This document shows positions 18,546-27,441 of a stretch of DNA of 64,000 bases, piece after piece. Source of the DNA: Bacillus sp. BP-3 (lineage in GTDB: Bacteria > Bacillota > Bacilli > Bacillales > Bacillaceae_G); the NCBI RefSeq assembly GCF_028401955.1, contig NZ_JAQOTJ010000014.1, forward strand, positions 1 to 64,000, given 5' to 3'. Every line of letters starts with the position of its first letter. The first letter of the stretch is position 1. A model generated the notes under the pieces. The model was not told where the DNA came from. It did no database searches and saw only the letters and a list, made by a program, of their open reading frames with translations. The position numbers and the translations under genes are program-made.

Positions 18546-19220
18546 CTAATACAATCCAAATAATGGCCCAATTATAGTATGCAACATACCTAAAACTCGC
18601 GGAATGATAACTTGAAATATTGGTTGAATCGTATAGCGATCTAACGGTGTAATGACAAGAATTAATAAAATGATTGCACCGTATTTTTCATATTGCGTCA
18701 TTTTCGCGCGTATACTGGTTGGCGCTAAATCTTCCAAAACACGATAACCATCTAGTGGCGGAATTGGTATCAAGTTAAAAACAAACAGAACAATATTAAT
18801 CCCAATAAAGATTTGAAAGAACTGAAATAGCGTCTCTCCTACCGCTACTGGGACCGCGTCAACAACTCCAAATTTCAGCAAACTATACCAAGCAGCAAGT
18901 CCAAAAGCCCCTAATAATAAATTACTAATTGGCCCCGCAATCGAAACACAAACTCCCGCAAGGCGCGGACGCTTAAAGTTATATGGGTTTACCGGTACAG
19001 GGCGAGCCCATCCAAAACCAATAAATAAGAATGCGAGTGCACCGATTGGATCAATATGAGAAAGGGGCGATATTGTTAAACGCCCTTGATTCTTCGCCGT
19101 TAAATCTCCAAATTTATAAGCAACATATGCATGTGCAAACTCATGTACAGAGAGTGCCATTGCAACTGCAAGAGCTAACAATGGTAACTCATGCAATGGG
19201 TATCTAAAGAAATTATCCAT
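18546..19220 (-). CDS. ywhC: Site-2 zinc metalloprotease (M50B, YwhC)
   Basis: 224 residues, about five membrane segments. The metal site HEFAH (HExxH) lies in the first helix at about 26-30, and the second ligand region is NLIPIPPLDGYRVL (NPxPPLDG-like, Asp ligand). Short S2P-like proteases of this type have no PDZ domain. It probably cleaves membrane-bound substrates; the natural substrate is unknown. Probably co-transcribed with ywhD, 17 bases downstream. Confidence 0.93.
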   Translation of the reverse strand: MDNFFRYPLHELPLLALAVAMALSVHEFAHAYVAYKFGDLTAKNQGRLTISPLSHIDPIGALAFLFIGFGWARPVPVNPYNFKRPRLAGVCVSIAGPISNLLLGAFGLAAWYSLLKFGVVDAVPVAVGETLFQFFQIFIGINIVLFVFNLIPIPPLDGYRVLEDLAPTSIRAKMTQYEKYGAIILLILVITPLDRYTIQPIFQVIIPRVLGMLHTIIGPLFGLY

Positions 19221-19290
19221 ACTTCATCTCCTTCTTAATTATCTAAGCAAAAAATCCTTCATTTTCTGATTGTTCTTTTCAAGAATCCGT

Positions 19291-19296
19291 TATAAT
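19291..19296 (+). promoter_or_regulatory. -10 element for ywhB
   Basis: Perfect TATAAT 33 bases before the start codon. TTGTTC at 19270-19275 could be a -35 with a short 15-base spacer. Confidence 0.5.
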
Positions 19297-19329
19297 AGTA
19301 CTGTAATCTACATAAAAGGAGCGATACAT

Positions 19330-19518
19330 ATGCCATACGTAACAGTAAAAATGTTAGAAGGCCGCACAGAAGAGCAAAAGAAAGCCCTTGCTGAAAAAGT
19401 AACAGCTGCAGTAAGTGAAACTACTGGTGCTCCAGAAGAAAAAATCGTTGTATTCATTGAAGAAATGTCTAAAAATCATTACGCAATTGGCGGAAAACGC
19501 TTAAGCGATCAAGAGTAA
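19330..19518 (+). CDS. ywhB: 4-oxalocrotonate tautomerase-like protein
   Basis: 62 residues from ATG 19330 after AAAAGGAGCG; the upstream extension to 19270 covers the promoter. After removal of Met, the mature protein starts with the catalytic Pro1 (PYVTVKMLEGRTEEQKKAL). Length is typical of the 4-OT family, which forms hexamers; the YwhB homologue is a 2-hydroxymuconate tautomerase-like enzyme of unclear natural substrate. Divergent from ywhC. Confidence 0.94.
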   Translation: MPYVTVKMLEGRTEEQKKALAEKVTAAVSETTGAPEEKIVVFIEEMSKNHYAIGGKRLSDQE

Positions 19519-19528
19519 TCATTGATAT

Positions 19529-19560
19529 AAGAGAAGCAGCTGTGCTGCTTCTCTTACTCT
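19529..19560 (+). terminator. Bidirectional terminator, ywhB/ywfO
   Basis: AGAGAAGCAGC (19530-19540), loop TGT, GCTGCTTCTCT (19544-19554), T-rich after. It overlaps the end of the convergent HD-domain gene. Confidence 0.88.
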
Positions 19561-20858
19561 TTTCCTTCTAATAAACGAATAATTTTTTCTTTTATTTTTC
19601 CTTTTCTCCCATCTTCATACAGTAAATCATGCGGATAGAATAGCTTTTGATCTGTTCGCTTCTTACCTGTAATTGCTTCTACAATGTCCGATTCACGAGA
19701 CAATTCGCGCAACTCTCCATTTGGCATAAGCAGTAAAATTGGCAAGCGTTCTTCCTCTTCACCTGCACGGTAAAAGTCATACGGCAAATCCGACGTAGAA
19801 TCTACTACTAAGTAATATTCCGGATCAAGCCCAATCTTCTTAAATAAACTATTTAATTCCACCCAATTGTTTAATCCGTGCTTTTCCGTAAAATCAACGC
19901 ACTTGAACAAGTTACGGTTCATAAAACGACGGCATAAATCACTTAAAATAGCATCCTCTTCTTCTTGCCATACTTGGAAGTAATAATACATGACATTCTC
20001 GTCTAACTTTAAATAATCCTCTACTGTTACTTCTCCTTCAAATAAAGAATAGAAATGAACGGGGTGATATTTAAATGTATAGTACTGTTCATGCAACGCT
20101 TTCGCGCGGTGCAAAATTTTCGTTAAAATCACTTCAGCACTGCGCGTGACTGGATGAAAATACACTTGCCAGTACATTTGATAACGGCTCATAATATAAT
20201 GCTCAACAGCATGCATACCGCTATATTTAATCACAACTTGATTATTAAATGGACGCATTACCCGTAATATCCGTTCCATATCAAAGTTTCCATATTTCAC
20301 ACCTGTGAAATACGCATCTCGTAATAAATAGTCCATGCGATCTGCGTCAATTTGGCTAGAAATCATACTAATCGCTAATTTATTAGTAGACGTTTTTGCA
20401 ATGACATCCGCTACTTTTTGCGGAAACTCACGATCAACGCGGCTTAACACCTCATGAATTTCTGTATCACCGACTATAATTGCTTGTGTAAATTTTTCAT
20501 GGTTTAGTTCAAAGACTTTTTCAAATGAATGCGAAAAAGGACCGTGTCCTACATCGTGAAGAAGTGCTGCACATAAGCACAACAAACGATCTTCGGCATT
20601 CCAATCTGGTCTTCCATCAAACACATCATCAATCATGCGGCGAATAATTTCATAGACACCTAGTGAATGAGTAAAGCGACTATGCTCCGCACCGTGAAAG
20701 GTAAAAAATGTCGTCCCTAGCTGCTTAATGCGACGCAGACGTTGAAACTCTTTCGTTCCGATTAAATCCCAAATTACGCGATCGCGTACATGCACATATT
20801 TATGCACTGGGTCTTTAAACACTTTCGTTTCATTTAATTTATCACTTACATATGCCAT
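19554..20858 (-). CDS. ywfO: HD-domain phosphohydrolase (YwfO/dGTPase-like)
   Basis: 434 residues. Metal motifs of the HD superfamily: RFTHSLGVYE (first His), LLHDVGHGPFSHSFE (HD pair plus His), and later SSQIDADRMDYLLRD (Asp). This matches the dNTP triphosphohydrolase-like YwfO group, which removes triphosphate from dNTPs with allosteric control in studied homologues. The C-terminal region ends in PHDLLYEDGRKGKIKEKI. Monocistronic. Exact nucleotide preference not evident. Confidence 0.9.
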   Translation of the reverse strand: MAYVSDKLNETKVFKDPVHKYVHVRDRVIWDLIGTKEFQRLRRIKQLGTTFFTFHGAEHSRFTHSLGVYEIIRRMIDDVFDGRPDWNAEDRLLCLCAALLHDVGHGPFSHSFEKVFELNHEKFTQAIIVGDTEIHEVLSRVDREFPQKVADVIAKTSTNKLAISMISSQIDADRMDYLLRDAYFTGVKYGNFDMERILRVMRPFNNQVVIKYSGMHAVEHYIMSRYQMYWQVYFHPVTRSAEVILTKILHRAKALHEQYYTFKYHPVHFYSLFEGEVTVEDYLKLDENVMYYYFQVWQEEEDAILSDLCRRFMNRNLFKCVDFTEKHGLNNWVELNSLFKKIGLDPEYYLVVDSTSDLPYDFYRAGEEEERLPILLLMPNGELRELSRESDIVEAITGKKRTDQKLFYPHDLLYEDGRKGKIKEKIIRLLEGKE

Positions 20859-20949
20859 TAAAATTCACCGCCCTCCATTATACGTTCTTATTCCTATTAT
20901 AAACGAAAGGCGAAACAGAAAGAAATGAAAGACTGTATATTCCTGCATA

Positions 20950-20988
20950 AAAAGAAAATCACCATCCAAAAAACGAAGGTGATTTTCT
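20950..20988 (-). terminator. Terminator of iron-transport operon
   Basis: AGAAAATCACC (20953-20963) and GGTGATTTTCT (20978-20988), T-run beyond on the minus strand. Confidence 0.85.
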
Positions 20989-20997
20989 CTATCATTA

Positions 20998-21939
20998 TTA
21001 TTTTCCTAAAATAAACGTAGATAGTTCGTCTAATAACATCTCTTTACCAAGTGGGAAGTATCCTTTATTTAAATCTTCGTTTTTAATCGTATACACGCGG
21101 TTATTTTTTACAGCGTTCATATTCTTCCAGATGGTTTCTTCTTGAAATTCTTTTAGACGCTGCGCACCATCACCTGTTGTGAATACAAATAAGAAGTCTG
21201 GATTGTAATTAATTAATGCCTCTTTTTGTAACTGTACTAACGGCTTATCTACTGGTGTACCATTAACTGCTGGCAATTTTAAATCTTTAAATAGCATACT
21301 GCCGTATCCATAGTCACCATACACACGGAATGCATTCGGATATACAGCCATTACCATGAATTTTGCATTATCAGTTTTCGCAGTGATTTTATCATGTAAA
21401 TTACTTGCTTTTTCATCGTATTTCTTTAACCATGCAGCTGTTTCTTGTTCTTTATCGAAGATTTTCCCTACTTCTTCAAACTTCGGACGCCATTGATCTA
21501 ATGGAGTACTTAACATGACTGTTGGTGCAATCTTAGATAACTGATCATAAATTTTTTCTTGACGGTTGTTTACTAAAATTAAATCTGGTTTTGCAGCAGC
21601 TACTGCTTCAATATTAATTTTATCTCCCCAAGCAGAACCAACTGGTTTCACACCTTTTAATTTATCTTCAATATGTGCATCAATTTTTTCTTGCGTCGTA
21701 TTTGCCGTAATAACCGGCTTCATACCTAAAATTAATAACTCTTCTGTTGACCCACTTAAGTCAGCAATTTTCTTTGGATTTGCTGGAATTTTAATTTCTC
21801 CTTTTGCATGTTTTACAACACGCTCTTCACTTTTTGCGTCTGCTTTCTTTTCTTCTTTCTTATCAGAAGAACACGACGCAAATAATATAGAAGTAATCGC
21901 TAATACGAAAACTAGTAGAGTAGCTTTAAATTTCTTCAT
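20998..21939 (-). CDS. Iron-siderophore ABC transporter substrate-binding lipoprotein
   Basis: 313 residues. Lipoprotein signal with lipobox LFASC (lipidated Cys23), a charged linker, and a class III periplasmic-type fold (PNPKKIADLSGSTEELLILGMKP... NIEAVAAAKPDLILVNN...). It captures a ferric siderophore at the outer membrane face and hands it to the FecCD permeases. It is encoded last, after two permeases and the ATPase. Resembles YfiY/YclQ-type binders; the siderophore cannot be told from sequence. Gap of 119 bases after the ATPase gene. Confidence 0.92.
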   Translation of the reverse strand: MKKFKATLLVFVLAITSILFASCSSDKKEEKKADAKSEERVVKHAKGEIKIPANPKKIADLSGSTEELLILGMKPVITANTTQEKIDAHIEDKLKGVKPVGSAWGDKINIEAVAAAKPDLILVNNRQEKIYDQLSKIAPTVMLSTPLDQWRPKFEEVGKIFDKEQETAAWLKKYDEKASNLHDKITAKTDNAKFMVMAVYPNAFRVYGDYGYGSMLFKDLKLPAVNGTPVDKPLVQLQKEALINYNPDFLFVFTTGDGAQRLKEFQEETIWKNMNAVKNNRVYTIKNEDLNKGYFPLGKEMLLDELSTFILGK

Positions 21940-22058
21940 GTTTCCCTCTCCTTATTCATTGTAGTAAAAGTGCTACAAGGGCTCTTTCAGTAAAGACAAC
22001 TATCTATACAAATTTATAGAAATTAAACTTTTCCCCGCTAGAACAAACTTAAACCTGC

Positions 22059-22850
22059 TTACGCACTTGTCATCAAGTCATAAGTCAGACAAATTGGGTT
22101 GCCATTAACAGGACACGGAACCATTTGTGCTTCAATTTCAAACACTTCGCGGAGCGTTTCAGATGTCATGACTTCATCTGGCGTTCCTTGTTTCATTAAT
22201 TTCCCATCTTTTAATGCAAGCATATGATCAGAAAAACGAGAAGCGTGATTTAGATCGTGAATAACCATCACTATTGTTCTTCCTTCTTCTTCATTTAACT
22301 TTTTTAATAAGTTCAGCACTTCAAGTTGATGTGCCATATCAAGGTATGTTGTTGGCTCATCTAGTACAAGTAAATCCGTTCCTTGTGCTAATGCCATTGC
22401 GATCCAAACGCGTTGACGTTGTCCGCCTGACAGCGCCTCTGCTGGACGATTAACAAATTCCTGCATACCAGTCACATCAAGCGCCCAGCGAATGTAACGA
22501 TAATCTTCTTCTGATAACGTACCGAACCCTTTTTGATGTGGGAAACGCCCATATGAAACAAGTTCAAGTACGGTAAGACCTGTTGGCACTTCTGCTGTTT
22601 GTGGCAAAATTGCCATCTTTTTTGCAATTTCCTTCGTCGGCTGTTTCTCAATTGCTTTTCCGTCCAAATAAACAGTACCCCGTTTCGCTTTTAAAATACG
22701 CGATGCTGTTTTCAGGAGCGTAGATTTCCCGCATCCATTTGGACCAATGATGGTCGTAATTTTCCCTTCAGGTATTTCAACAGACAACCCATCAATAATT
22801 AAATTTTCACTATATCCAACAGATATCAACTCAACTGATAAAGATGGCAT
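22059..22850 (-). CDS. Iron-siderophore ABC transporter ATPase
   Basis: 263 residues. Walker A GPNGCGKST at 36-44, Q-loop LPQTAEVPTG, signature LSGGQRQR, Walker B LLVLDEPTTYLD and switch His in VIHDLNH. FecE/FhuC family, cytoplasmic, drives uptake through the two upstream-encoded permeases. Start at 22850 lies 13 bases after the permease stop, with AAGGAGACG as ribosome site. Confidence 0.94.
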   Translation of the reverse strand: MPSLSVELISVGYSENLIIDGLSVEIPEGKITTIIGPNGCGKSTLLKTASRILKAKRGTVYLDGKAIEKQPTKEIAKKMAILPQTAEVPTGLTVLELVSYGRFPHQKGFGTLSEEDYRYIRWALDVTGMQEFVNRPAEALSGGQRQRVWIAMALAQGTDLLVLDEPTTYLDMAHQLEVLNLLKKLNEEEGRTIVMVIHDLNHASRFSDHMLALKDGKLMKQGTPDEVMTSETLREVFEIEAQMVPCPVNGNPICLTYDLMTSA

Positions 22851-22863
22851 ACAGATCGTCTCC

Positions 22864-23880
22864 TTATCTTGTTTTTATAAGTAAATAAATGAAATACGGC
22901 GCGCCAATTACCGAAATGACAAGACCTACCGGTATTTCTGATGTTGTAAGTAAGCTGCGCGAAAGAAGATCGGAAAACAATAGCAATAATGTTCCAATTA
23001 ACGCAGCAGTTGGCAGCATAATTTGATATTTTCCACCTACTAAACGGCGGGCAAGATGCGGTGCTATTAATCCAATAAAACTGATTCCCCCCGCAACTGC
23101 AACAGATGCACCAGCTAAGCAAACAGCGATAAATAATAGCTTACGGCGTTCTTTCTCTACGTTCAGACCGAGACCCGTTGCCACCGCATCTCCTAAATTC
23201 ATTACATTTAAAACGTGCGCTTTCATAAAAGCAATCGGTAAGAAAATAAGCATCCATGGCAGCACACTTAATACGAACTTCCAATCTGTCCCCCATAAGC
23301 TTCCCGATAACCAAATCGTAGCAAAACGGAAATCATTCGCTGTCATTTTCATCGAGAATACTAAACTCACCGCACCGAACCCAGCTGCTACTGCAATCCC
23401 AACGAGAATTAAACGAACCGGCGAAACACCATCTTTCCAAGCAAGTGCATAGATGATGCCTGCCGCTACTATTGCACCAACTAAAGCAAAAAACGGCAGA
23501 ATGAATACAGATAAAAACGAGGTCATCGTCACTTTCCCAAAGAAGAAATAAACGAAGATTACAACCGACAATCCCGATCCAGCATTAATACCAATAATTC
23601 CTGGATCGGCAAGTGGATTTCGTGATAACCCCTGCATAATTGCACCGGATACTGCTAAAGCTGATCCGACTAAAAGAGCGACAATCATTCGTGGCATCCG
23701 AAAATCAAATAAAATCGTTGTTTGATCTTCTGCTCCAAGACCAACGAGCGTTTTCAACACCCCAACTGGTGAAATTTTGAACGTACCCGTATTTAAGCTA
23801 ATTAAAAATACGACGCAAATTAACAAACCAATACTAGATAAAATTGAGATGTTTTTTCTCGTTAATATTCCTTGTCTCAC
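22864..23880 (-). CDS. FecCD-family siderophore permease, subunit 2
   Basis: 338 residues, about 9-10 membrane helices. FecCD signature segments GAIMQGLSRNPLADPGIIGINAGSG and SFIGLIAPHLARRLVGG are seen. Start overlaps the previous permease stop by 4 bases (ATGA). Forms the membrane channel with the 23877-24935 product. Confidence 0.94.
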   Translation of the reverse strand: MRQGILTRKNISILSSIGLLICVVFLISLNTGTFKISPVGVLKTLVGLGAEDQTTILFDFRMPRMIVALLVGSALAVSGAIMQGLSRNPLADPGIIGINAGSGLSVVIFVYFFFGKVTMTSFLSVFILPFFALVGAIVAAGIIYALAWKDGVSPVRLILVGIAVAAGFGAVSLVFSMKMTANDFRFATIWLSGSLWGTDWKFVLSVLPWMLIFLPIAFMKAHVLNVMNLGDAVATGLGLNVEKERRKLLFIAVCLAGASVAVAGGISFIGLIAPHLARRLVGGKYQIMLPTAALIGTLLLLFSDLLSRSLLTTSEIPVGLVISVIGAPYFIYLLIKTR

Positions 23881-24935
23881 ATTTTCCCTCTCCCTTCTTT
23901 ACGTGCTAAGTAGAGGAAGAATGGTACACCAACCATCGCTGTTACAGCTCCAATCGGCGTTTCAAACGGCGGATTAATAATACGTGAAATCATATCTGCA
24001 CACTCAATAAGTAATCCACCTAAAACGGCAGAACACGGGATTATCCAGCGATAATCTGATCCTACAAGAAAACGTGTTAAATGCGGAATAACAAGACCAA
24101 CAAATCCAACAGACCCAGCTATAGAAACCGCACTACCTGTTAGCACAAGTACAAGAATTGTTCCAATAAACTTAATGAGCTTCGTATTTTGTCCAAGACC
24201 AATGGCAATTTCTTCGCCAAAACTTAAAATCGTAATGTATCTCGCTAGCATAATCGCAATAATAAGGCAAACAAGACCAACTGGAAGTAACATGTTTAAA
24301 CTCGTCCCTTTCACGCCAGCAACGCCGCCTGCATGCCACATACTAACTTCTTGCGCTAGATTAAAATATAAGGCAATCCCAGATGAAATTGCACCTAGTA
24401 AGGCACTAATTGCTGCTCCAGATAACGCTAGTTTAATTGGTGTTAATCCGCCCGGAGACGCTGCTCCAATTCCATATACAATACTTGCACCAAATGCTGC
24501 ACCGATAAAAGAAGCAATTACAAACATTAAATATGGCGAGTTTGGGAAGAATGCAAACATGATGGCGATGCCGAATACCGCTCCATCTGTAATCCCCATA
24601 AGTGATGGAGATGCAAGTGGATTTCTCGTCATCCCTTGCATAATTGCACCAGATACTGCTAAAAATGCCCCTACAGCTGCTCCTCCAATTGCCCTTGGAA
24701 GACGCAATTCTTGAATGACACTATGATATGTAGTAGATGCGTCAAACTGAAATACCACTTGCCATACTGTTTTCAAGCTAATATTAGCGGCACCAAATGA
24801 AATAGAAACTGCCATACTTAAAGCTAATAAAACAGTTCCAACGATTAAAATCGTCAAGGCGATAAGCGGACGGCTTTTTATCTCTTTTATGTCTACCGAT
24901 TCTTCTTCATAAACCTTTCTCATACTCACTTCCAT
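23877..24935 (-). CDS. FecCD-family siderophore permease, subunit 1
   Basis: 352 residues, about 9-10 membrane helices, with GAIMQGMTRNPLASPSLMGITDGA and GFVGLVIPHLTRFLVG. First gene of the four-gene operon, downstream of two Fur-box-like sites. A second ATG at 24923 (MRKVYEE) has GGAAGTGAG only 5 bases upstream, so either start is possible. FecCD permeases work as heterodimers. Confidence 0.93.
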   Translation of the reverse strand: MEVSMRKVYEEESVDIKEIKSRPLIALTILIVGTVLLALSMAVSISFGAANISLKTVWQVVFQFDASTTYHSVIQELRLPRAIGGAAVGAFLAVSGAIMQGMTRNPLASPSLMGITDGAVFGIAIMFAFFPNSPYLMFVIASFIGAAFGASIVYGIGAASPGGLTPIKLALSGAAISALLGAISSGIALYFNLAQEVSMWHAGGVAGVKGTSLNMLLPVGLVCLIIAIMLARYITILSFGEEIAIGLGQNTKLIKFIGTILVLVLTGSAVSIAGSVGFVGLVIPHLTRFLVGSDYRWIIPCSAVLGGLLIECADMISRIINPPFETPIGAVTAMVGVPFFLYLARKEGRGKM

Positions 24936-24973
24936 CTACAACATCCTAACTTTCAATATGTATAACAAGAAAA

Positions 24974-24988
24974 TGAAACTCATTCTCA
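24974..24988 (-). promoter_or_regulatory. Second Fur-box-like site
   Basis: On the minus strand TGAGAATGAGTTTCA, a weaker match to the 7-1-7 box, in the leader before the first permease. Confidence 0.5.
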
Positions 24989-25029
24989 TTAAGGGACAAA
25001 AAAAGAAAACCAAGAATGAACTTGATTTT

Positions 25030-25044
25030 TGATAATGATTCTCA
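25030..25044 (-). promoter_or_regulatory. Fur box
   Basis: TGATAATGATTCTCA differs at one position from the 7-1-7 consensus TGATAATNATTATCA. It lies about 15 bases downstream of the -10, over the likely transcription start, so iron-loaded Fur would repress the siderophore importer. Confidence 0.85.
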
Positions 25045-25058
25045 ATATCGTCCTTTTT

Positions 25059-25088
25059 ATTCTACAAACGCAAACTAAAATTTGTCAA
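25059..25088 (-). promoter_or_regulatory. Promoter of siderophore importer operon
   Basis: Minus strand TTGACA (25083-25088), 18-base spacer, TAGAAT (25059-25064). Confidence 0.65.
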
Positions 25089-25132
25089 CCGCTAATTTTG
25101 TTATATAAAACTTTTTTCCGTTTCATAAAACA

Positions 25133-25159
25133 AAAAAAGATACGACATCGTATCTTTTT
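25133..25159 (-). terminator. Terminator of DUF1450 gene
   Basis: AAAAAGATACGA and complement around CA, with T-runs on both sides; it sits just downstream of the stop at 25158. Confidence 0.8.
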
Positions 25160-25382
25160 ACTTGTTTAACTTTGCTTCAATTTTTTCAATTAACTCATCT
25201 TCATTTGGCGCTGCAACTGGACGGTTATTTACAAATGCAAATGATTTTTTACGACCAGGACCACAATATGATTGACAGCCAATTTGAATATCTGCACATT
25301 CATCTATTTTCTTTAAACGCGGTACTAACGTCTTGATATTCGTTGCCTGACAATCATCACACACACGAAATTCGTTTCCCAT
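25158..25382 (-). CDS. DUF1450 family protein (YuzB-like)
   Basis: 74 residues from ATG 25382 (GAGGAAGTG 9 bases upstream; the GTG four codons earlier is inside that site). Cysteine-rich: VCDDC near the N-terminus and [22 protein letters not shown] in the middle, the DUF1450 pattern. It resembles a 2Fe-2S-type thioredoxin-like small protein, but no function is established. Lies next to, not within, the iron operon. Confidence 0.8.
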   Translation of the reverse strand: MGNEFRVCDDCQATNIKTLVPRLKKIDECADIQIGCQSYCGPGRKKSFAFVNNRPVAAPNEDELIEKIEAKLNK

Positions 25383-25550
25383 TTTATATAACACTTCCTC
25401 TATTTGAAACTTTTCTCAAGTACATATAACAATAAACACTAAATGGTATTTTACCTTTCTTTTCGATGCGATGCAAGTTTTCTTCCTGCAAGAAACAAAT
25501 GGCATACAAACATATTTCCACTCAAAATCTACCATAATTTTGACAGCTTT

Positions 25551-25580
25551 GTATAAAAGCGATTCATTTTGTCCATTCTA
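25551..25580 (+). promoter_or_regulatory. Possible forespore sigma (SigF/SigG) promoter of rsfA
   Basis: GTATA at 25551-25555, 15-base spacer, GTCCATTCTA at 25571-25580. The -35 fits SigF/SigG well; the -10 fits partly. B. subtilis rsfA is forespore expressed. Confidence 0.4.
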
Positions 25581-25618
25581 AAAATAAGATATTGATAAAA
25601 AGAAAGGGAGATGAATCT

Positions 25619-26323
25619 ATGAAAGTAAGACAAGATGCTTGGACTGAAGAAGATGATTTACTTCTTGCTGAAACAGTTTTACGTCACGTACGCGAAGGAA
25701 GTACACAATTAAATGCCTTTGAAGAAGTTGGTGATAAATTAAATCGCACTTCAGCAGCTTGCGGTTTCCGCTGGAATGCTGTCGTACGCTATAGTTACGA
25801 TCAAGCATTACAACTTGCGAAAAAACATCGCAAAGACAAAATGCGTGCAAATGGGGGCGAGCAAGCGAAAAAACGTCTTTTATATACACCGCCGACTCCA
25901 TCTACGGTAACATTGGATGACAATATTAATATTGAGATTGATATTGAACAACCTGTTCAACCCGTTCAGCCTATGCAAACTATGCAAACTACGCAAGCAA
26001 TGCCAACAGATTCTTCCATTGCGATGCATGACGTTATCCGTTTTCTACAAACTCTCGGAACTTCTAATGTAAAAGTATCCGCACTCGAAAGAGAGAATGA
26101 GAGATTGAAACAAGACATTGCTGAGTATATGAGAAAAAATGCTGAGTTGGAACAGAAAGTTGAAAAATTAGAACAACAATCAACAACCGTTCAAGAAGAT
26201 TACGAGACGCTCATGAAAATTATGAACCGTGCAAGGAAATTGGCATTAATGGACGATGAAGAGCGTACACAAACATCATTTCGCATGGATCGAAACGGGA
26301 ATTTAGAGAAGATTGCAGAATAA
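25619..26323 (+). CDS. rsfA: RsfA family prespore transcription factor
   Basis: 234 residues from ATG 25619 after GGGAG (the TTG at 25592 lies upstream of the ribosome site). N-terminal Myb/SANT-like DNA-binding domain ([20 protein letters not shown]...FRWNAVVR), a Q/P/T-rich linker with tandem QPVQP/QTMQT words (about 120-135), and a C-terminal coiled coil ([32 protein letters not shown]). RsfA adjusts SigF-dependent gene expression in the forespore. Followed by a terminator; same neighbourhood as ywfN in B. subtilis. Confidence 0.88.
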   Translation: MKVRQDAWTEEDDLLLAETVLRHVREGSTQLNAFEEVGDKLNRTSAACGFRWNAVVRYSYDQALQLAKKHRKDKMRANGGEQAKKRLLYTPPTPSTVTLDDNINIEIDIEQPVQPVQPMQTMQTTQAMPTDSSIAMHDVIRFLQTLGTSNVKVSALERENERLKQDIAEYMRKNAELEQKVEKLEQQSTTVQEDYETLMKIMNRARKLALMDDEERTQTSFRMDRNGNLEKIAE

Positions 26324-26324
26324 G

Positions 26325-26350
26325 AAGGATGCTATAATAGCATCCTTTTA
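26325..26350 (+). terminator. Terminator after rsfA
   Basis: AAGGATGCTA, loop TAA, TAGCATCCTT, then TTAATTTT. Confidence 0.85.
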
Positions 26351-26369
26351 ATTTTGGCTTCACTCTAAC

Positions 26370-26492
26370 CTATAAAGTGAAACTTTCACTCGTTTTCTCT
26401 CTTTGTTCTAATCCTGGCATGTGGTAGAAAAGGGCCCTGACTGATCAGTTCCTCTCGCCCTCCTAAAGCAGAGGGGCTTTATGTCCGTTTTC
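26370..26492 (+). repeat. Composite R1/R2 dispersed repeat
   Basis: Starts with CTATAAAGTGAAACTTTC (R1) and continues with TTTTCTCTCTTTGTTC, GGCATGTGGTAGAAAAGG, CTCTCGCCC and a CAGAGGGGCTTTATG arm (R2). Confidence 0.55.
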
Positions 26493-26562
26493 AGCTTATA
26501 TTTATAATCACTCTTTTTTGCTATAATAAATATTGTCATTTTATAGATAAGGGGTTATTTAC

Positions 26563-27408
26563 ATGAGCGATTCTCGTTCGATTTTATCTCAGCCAGAGTG
26601 GCGCATTGTTGATCAGTCAAGCTTAGGTCCACAATTTCATGCGCTGCAATCTTTCGCAATGGATGATACGTTATGTACAACAGTTGGGAATGGTACATCT
26701 GTCGCAACAATGCGCTCTTGGGTTCATCACAATACAATTGTTCTTGGCATTCAAGATACACGATTACCTTACTTAAAGCAGGGAATTGAATTTTTGAAAA
26801 AGAAAGACTTCCATGTTATCGTCCGCAATTCAGGTGGACTTGCTGTTGTATTAGATGAGGGTGTTCTAAACATCTCTCTTCTGTTCCAGGAAACAGATAA
26901 AGGTATCGATATCGACCTTGGCTATGATACAATGTGGCATTTAATTAAAGAAATGTTAAAAGATTACAACGTTACTATTGAAGCAAAAGAAATCGTTGGC
27001 TCTTACTGTCCTGGCAGCTATGACTTAAGTATTAACGATAAAAAATTTGCTGGTATTTCGCAGCGCCGTATTCGCGGCGGTGTCGCAGTACAAATTTATT
27101 TATGCGCTACCGAAAGTGGCTCTGCACGTGCGGCACTTGTTCGTGATTTTTACAACTTAGCAATTCAAGGTGCAGAAACTAGATTTACGTATCCTGAAAT
27201 TGTCCCAAGTACAATGGCTTCACTATCTGAACTACTTGGTGAAACAATTACTGTACAAGATTTAATGATGCGCCTTTTACAAACATTACAGCGTTTTACG
27301 CCGCAATTAACGTCATCACAGCTGACAGTAGATGAAGTACCGCTATACGAGCATCACTTACAGCGCATGATTGATCGCAATAACAAATCACTTAGGTTAG
27401 AAAGCTAA
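26563..27408 (+). CDS. lipL: Octanoyl-[GcvH]:protein N-octanoyltransferase
   Basis: 281 residues, biotin/lipoyl ligase-like fold without an ATP-binding loop. Catalytic Cys149 in [13 protein letters not shown] and lysine-region [11 protein letters not shown] (as [14 protein letters not shown]). In Firmicutes LipL moves the octanoyl group from GcvH to E2 subunits of 2-oxoacid dehydrogenases. Matches YwfL of B. subtilis in place and length. Start ATG after AAGGGG. Single-gene unit. Confidence 0.93.
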   Translation: MSDSRSILSQPEWRIVDQSSLGPQFHALQSFAMDDTLCTTVGNGTSVATMRSWVHHNTIVLGIQDTRLPYLKQGIEFLKKKDFHVIVRNSGGLAVVLDEGVLNISLLFQETDKGIDIDLGYDTMWHLIKEMLKDYNVTIEAKEIVGSYCPGSYDLSINDKKFAGISQRRIRGGVAVQIYLCATESGSARAALVRDFYNLAIQGAETRFTYPEIVPSTMASLSELLGETITVQDLMMRLLQTLQRFTPQLTSSQLTVDEVPLYEHHLQRMIDRNNKSLRLES

Positions 27409-27436
27409 AAATCCCCGCATATGCGGGGATTTTTTT
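27409..27436 (+). terminator. Bidirectional terminator, lipL/pta
   Basis: AAATCCCCGCAT with its exact complement, followed by a run of T. Confidence 0.9.
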
Positions 27437-27441
27437 TATAA

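Noticed and set aside
24175-24714. 179-codon frame antisense to the permease
   Set aside because: Shadow of the GC-richer third-position pattern of the FecCD gene; no family.
20998-24935. Naming the importer as petrobactin or schizokinen specific
   Set aside because: Several Bacillus importers look alike; sequence alone without a search does not decide the ligand.
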